A stretch of DNA of 8,091 nt from Bacteroidia bacterium (lineage in GTDB: Bacteria; Bacteroidota; Bacteroidia; B-17B0; Aurantibacillaceae), in contig JACMLS010000610.1 in NCBI GenBank assembly GCA_014379485.1, forward strand, positions 1-8,091. Reading direction: 5' to 3'. Below are positions 5,968 to 8,091 of the stretch, one piece after another. A program made the translations under genes and the position numbers. How positions within the stretch are numbered: position 1 is the first letter of the stretch; each line of letters opens with the position of its first letter. The notes under the pieces were generated by a model. It was not told where the DNA came from. It worked only from the letters and a program-made list of their open reading frames with translations, and did not search any database.

Positions 5968-7174
5968 AACCTACTGGCCCTATATACTTGTGTTTGGCGG
6001 CTTGTTTGGGGCGCTCGCTTTTTTTAACAGCAAAAAAAAACCCGAATTAAGGTGGAGCAAAACGTATAAAGGTTCAGACAAAATTCCTTTCGGTTCCAAC
6101 GCACTCATAAGGTTAATGGAAGACGGAGCATTTGAAGGCCGGTTCGAAACAAAAAACATTCCCATACTTCAGTCTAACGACATAAAAAAAGATACCGGCG
6201 TAACTTATTTTTTTCTTACAGACCGCCTGTATTTTGACCAGTACGAAACAGAACGTATAGTAGATTTTGCATCAAGAGGCAATAAGTTGTTTTTATGCGC
6301 CAATCATTTTGACGGAGTAATTGCAGATACTTTTAAAGTTTTTACCGAAGCAGACCTTCCGTACCTTGATGAGAGAAGGGGCGCAATAGATTCTTCTGAC
6401 ACAAAAGAGTTTGGTATAAATTTTTTAAATCCACACCTCAGAAACAAAGAAAGTTACCGTTACGATCATTTGCTGGGCTATTCAACTTTTACTTATTTCG
6501 ATTCTACAAAAATGTCTGTTGTGGCGGCAGATGATTCTAACCGCGCTGTACTGATAAAAAATAAATGTAAAAAAGGCGAGATCTATTTTTTTACTTTGCC
6601 CGATGTTTTTTCTAATTATTATATTGTAAACCATCCTTCGCGTTTTTTCACTTACAAAACTTTGAGTTTAATGAACAATGAAAAATTGTGGTGGGATGAG
6701 TATTACAAAACCTCAAACCCCCACAACAACGGGGCCTTTCATTTTTTAGTGTATAACGATGCGCTTTATTACGCGTTCTGGTTAGCCCTGTGGTCTGTTT
6801 TGTTTTTTATGTTTTTTGGAATGAAACGGCAGCAACGCCCCGTTCCCATAATAAAACCACACGCCAATTCAACATTGCAATTTGTGGAAGTGGTTGGTAA
6901 TGTTTACTTCAATGCAAAGAATCATAAAATAATTGCCGAAGAAAAAATTCTGATCTTTTTTGAATTTATCCGCACAAAATTCCAGGTAAAAACAGAAAAC
7001 ATTACAGAAGAAGATCTGAAAAGGGTAAGCCGCCTTTCAGGAATTACGCAGCACAACGTAAATGAATTGTTTGCCAACATTAAATATATTTATGCGGCAG
7101 AACATTTGCACGAAGCAGAACTGCTTCAATTCAATAAACGAATGGAAGATTTTTACAAAAACAATAACCGATAA
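5960..7174 (+). CDS. DUF4350 domain membrane protein
   Basis: A 404-residue protein with a helix at ~4-22 and another at ~268-288, putting residues ~25-265 outside the cytoplasm and ~290-404 inside. The outer part reads as a DUF4350 domain: KIPFGSNALIRLMED, a beta-strand TYFFLTDRL, then IVDFASRGNKLFLCANHF, resembling the Rossmann-like, glutamine-amidotransferase-type fold without an evident catalytic Cys-His-Glu set. The inner part opens with NSTLQFVEVVGNVYFNAKNHKIIAEEKI, a stretch I associate with Bacteroidota members of this family, and continues as a helical domain. The ATG overlaps the DUF4129 gene by eight bases, and the stop lies nine bases before MoxR. A run of nine A residues at 6032-6040 encodes Lys-Lys-Lys soon after the first helix. 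The function is unknown; a structural or ligand-sensing subunit of the cassette is an inference. Confidence 0.87.
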   Translation: MLKTYWPYILVFGGLFGALAFFNSKKKPELRWSKTYKGSDKIPFGSNALIRLMEDGAFEGRFETKNIPILQSNDIKKDTGVTYFFLTDRLYFDQYETERIVDFASRGNKLFLCANHFDGVIADTFKVFTEADLPYLDERRGAIDSSDTKEFGINFLNPHLRNKESYRYDHLLGYSTFTYFDSTKMSVVAADDSNRAVLIKNKCKKGEIYFFTLPDVFSNYYIVNHPSRFFTYKTLSLMNNEKLWWDEYYKTSNPHNNGAFHFLVYNDALYYAFWLALWSVLFFMFFGMKRQQRPVPIIKPHANSTLQFVEVVGNVYFNAKNHKIIAEEKILIFFEFIRTKFQVKTENITEEDLKRVSRLSGITQHNVNELFANIKYIYAAEHLHEAELLQFNKRMEDFYKNNNR

Positions 7175-7183
7175 ATTCTCATT

Positions 7184-8091
7184 ATGGAAAACACATTTTT
7201 CGCAAACCGCATTGACCTGACACAGGTACAGGAAAAAGCTTCAGAAATAAAAAAACAAATTGGTATACATGTGGTGGGGCAAGACCAGATGATAGAACTT
7301 TTATTGATTGCTGTTTTGGCAGACGGACACGTTTTATTAGAAGGTGTGCCCGGCGTTGCAAAAACACTTACAGCAAAATTGCTTGCCAAAACAATTCACG
7401 CAGAGTTTAAACGCATTCAGTTTACGCCAGATCTTATGCCTTCTGATATTATCGGAACATCTGTATTCAACGTAAAAACAAACGAATTCGAATTTAAAAA
7501 GGGGCCTTTGTTCGGCAACATAATTCTTGCCGATGAAATTAACCGTGCCCCTGCAAAAACGCAGGCCGCACTTTTTGAAGCAATGGAAGAAAGACAAATT
7601 ACAACAGACGGAAAAACCTGGCCGCTTGAACCGCCTTTTCTTGTACTTGCTACCCAAAATCCAATTGAACAAGAAGGAACTTACCGTTTGCCCGAAGCGC
7701 AGTTAGATCGTTTTCTTTTTAAAATAGAAGTAGGATATCCTACACACGAAGAAGAAACAAAGATCATCGCAAATTTTCACGAAAGAAAAAACATTATTGA
7801 TTTTGCAGCCACCAAAACCATCATCAACTCAAACGACATTAAAGGAATCCGCGAAGCTGTTTTTGGAATTCACGTAGAAAATAACCTGATCGCCTACATT
7901 GCAAAAATTGTAAATGAAACACGCAACAATCCCGCTTTGTTTTTAGGAGCTTCTCCGCGCGCTTCTATTGCAATTTTAAACGGAGCAAAAGCCTGCGCTG
8001 CTTTACGCGCCAGAGATTTTGTTACGCCAGACGATATTAAGTTTGTAACACCACACGTTTTAAAACACAGGGTAGTACTTACACCTGAAAA
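7184..8091 (+). CDS. MoxR-family AAA+ ATPase, 3' end cut by the window
   Basis: 302 complete codons are visible from ATG 7184 to the window edge without a stop; family length is about 320-335, so only a short C-terminal piece is missing. The N-terminal HVVGQDQMIELLLIAVLADGH is typical of MoxR. The Walker A motif is GVPGVAKT (54-61), the MoxR insert region contains PDLMPSDIIGT (82-92), Walker B is IILADEINRAPAKTQ (113-127; D117/E118), sensor 1 is ATQNP (156-160), and LPEAQLDRF (169-177) carries the conserved Arg at 176. GASPRAS, downstream, supplies sensor 2. All ATPase motifs look intact. MoxR proteins form hexameric cytoplasmic remodelers or chaperones that act with DUF58 or VWA-domain partners. 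Here it ends a membrane-protein operon, so its client may be that complex. The ATG has no Shine-Dalgarno and follows the DUF4350 stop by nine bases. Confidence 0.97.
   Translation, partial: MENTFFANRIDLTQVQEKASEIKKQIGIHVVGQDQMIELLLIAVLADGHVLLEGVPGVAKTLTAKLLAKTIHAEFKRIQFTPDLMPSDIIGTSVFNVKTNEFEFKKGPLFGNIILADEINRAPAKTQAALFEAMEERQITTDGKTWPLEPPFLVLATQNPIEQEGTYRLPEAQLDRFLFKIEVGYPTHEEETKIIANFHERKNIIDFAATKTIINSNDIKGIREAVFGIHVENNLIAYIAKIVNETRNNPALFLGASPRASIAILNGAKACAALRARDFVTPDDIKFVTPHVLKHRVVLTPE

Noticed and set aside
7153..7672. Three minus-strand open frames over the MoxR gene
   Set aside because: They are Cys/Phe-rich antisense shadows of an intact MoxR coding sequence with all ATPase motifs, and resemble no protein family.

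Overview
The window reads as a Bacteroidota chromosome (order not resolvable from here). The evidence is AT-rich DNA, starts without Shine-Dalgarno motifs, a candidate promoter of the Bacteroidota -33/-7 type, a TPR-transmembrane-SpoIIE phosphatase with the phylum-typical linker, and a gene order (RDD, SpoIIM-like, membrane protein, DUF4129, DUF4350, MoxR) that I know from Bacteroidota genomes. Coding density is very high. The only non-coding stretches of any size are the first ~105 bases and a 112-base divergent spacer near 3.1 kb.

Layout. Bases 1-105 hold perhaps the tail of an upstream gene and a candidate promoter. Bases 106-2286 (+) encode a 726-residue sensor-type protein with periplasmic TPRs, one membrane helix, a cytoplasmic linker and a SpoIIE/PP2C phosphatase domain. 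Directly abutting it, stop codon to stop codon, is an RDD-family membrane protein on the minus strand (2287-3027). From a divergent spacer a tight plus-strand operon then runs off the right edge: SpoIIM-like membrane protein (GTG start proposed at 3140), a six-helix membrane protein of unnamed family (4132-5142), a secreted and anchored DUF4129 protein (5152-5967), a DUF4350 membrane protein (5960-7174), and a MoxR-family AAA+ ATPase that is cut by the window end (7184-8091).

How the genes fit together. The last five genes overlap or are spaced by no more than nine bases, so they are almost certainly co-transcribed. Together with the divergent RDD gene they form a membrane-centred MoxR cassette. 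MoxR ATPases usually act as chaperone-like remodelers with DUF58 or von Willebrand A partners, so I expect a DUF58 gene just past the right edge. The assembly is recurrent in Bacteroidota, but I know of no settled function for it. The TPR-SpoIIE phosphatase is a separate, convergent transcription unit with no obvious antagonist or sigma-factor partner in view.

I see no mobile elements, CRISPR arrays, tRNA or rRNA genes, and no sign of horizontal transfer. The most unusual non-coding signal is a 15-base near-identical element placed just before two separate start codons (gene at 106 and the RDD gene).
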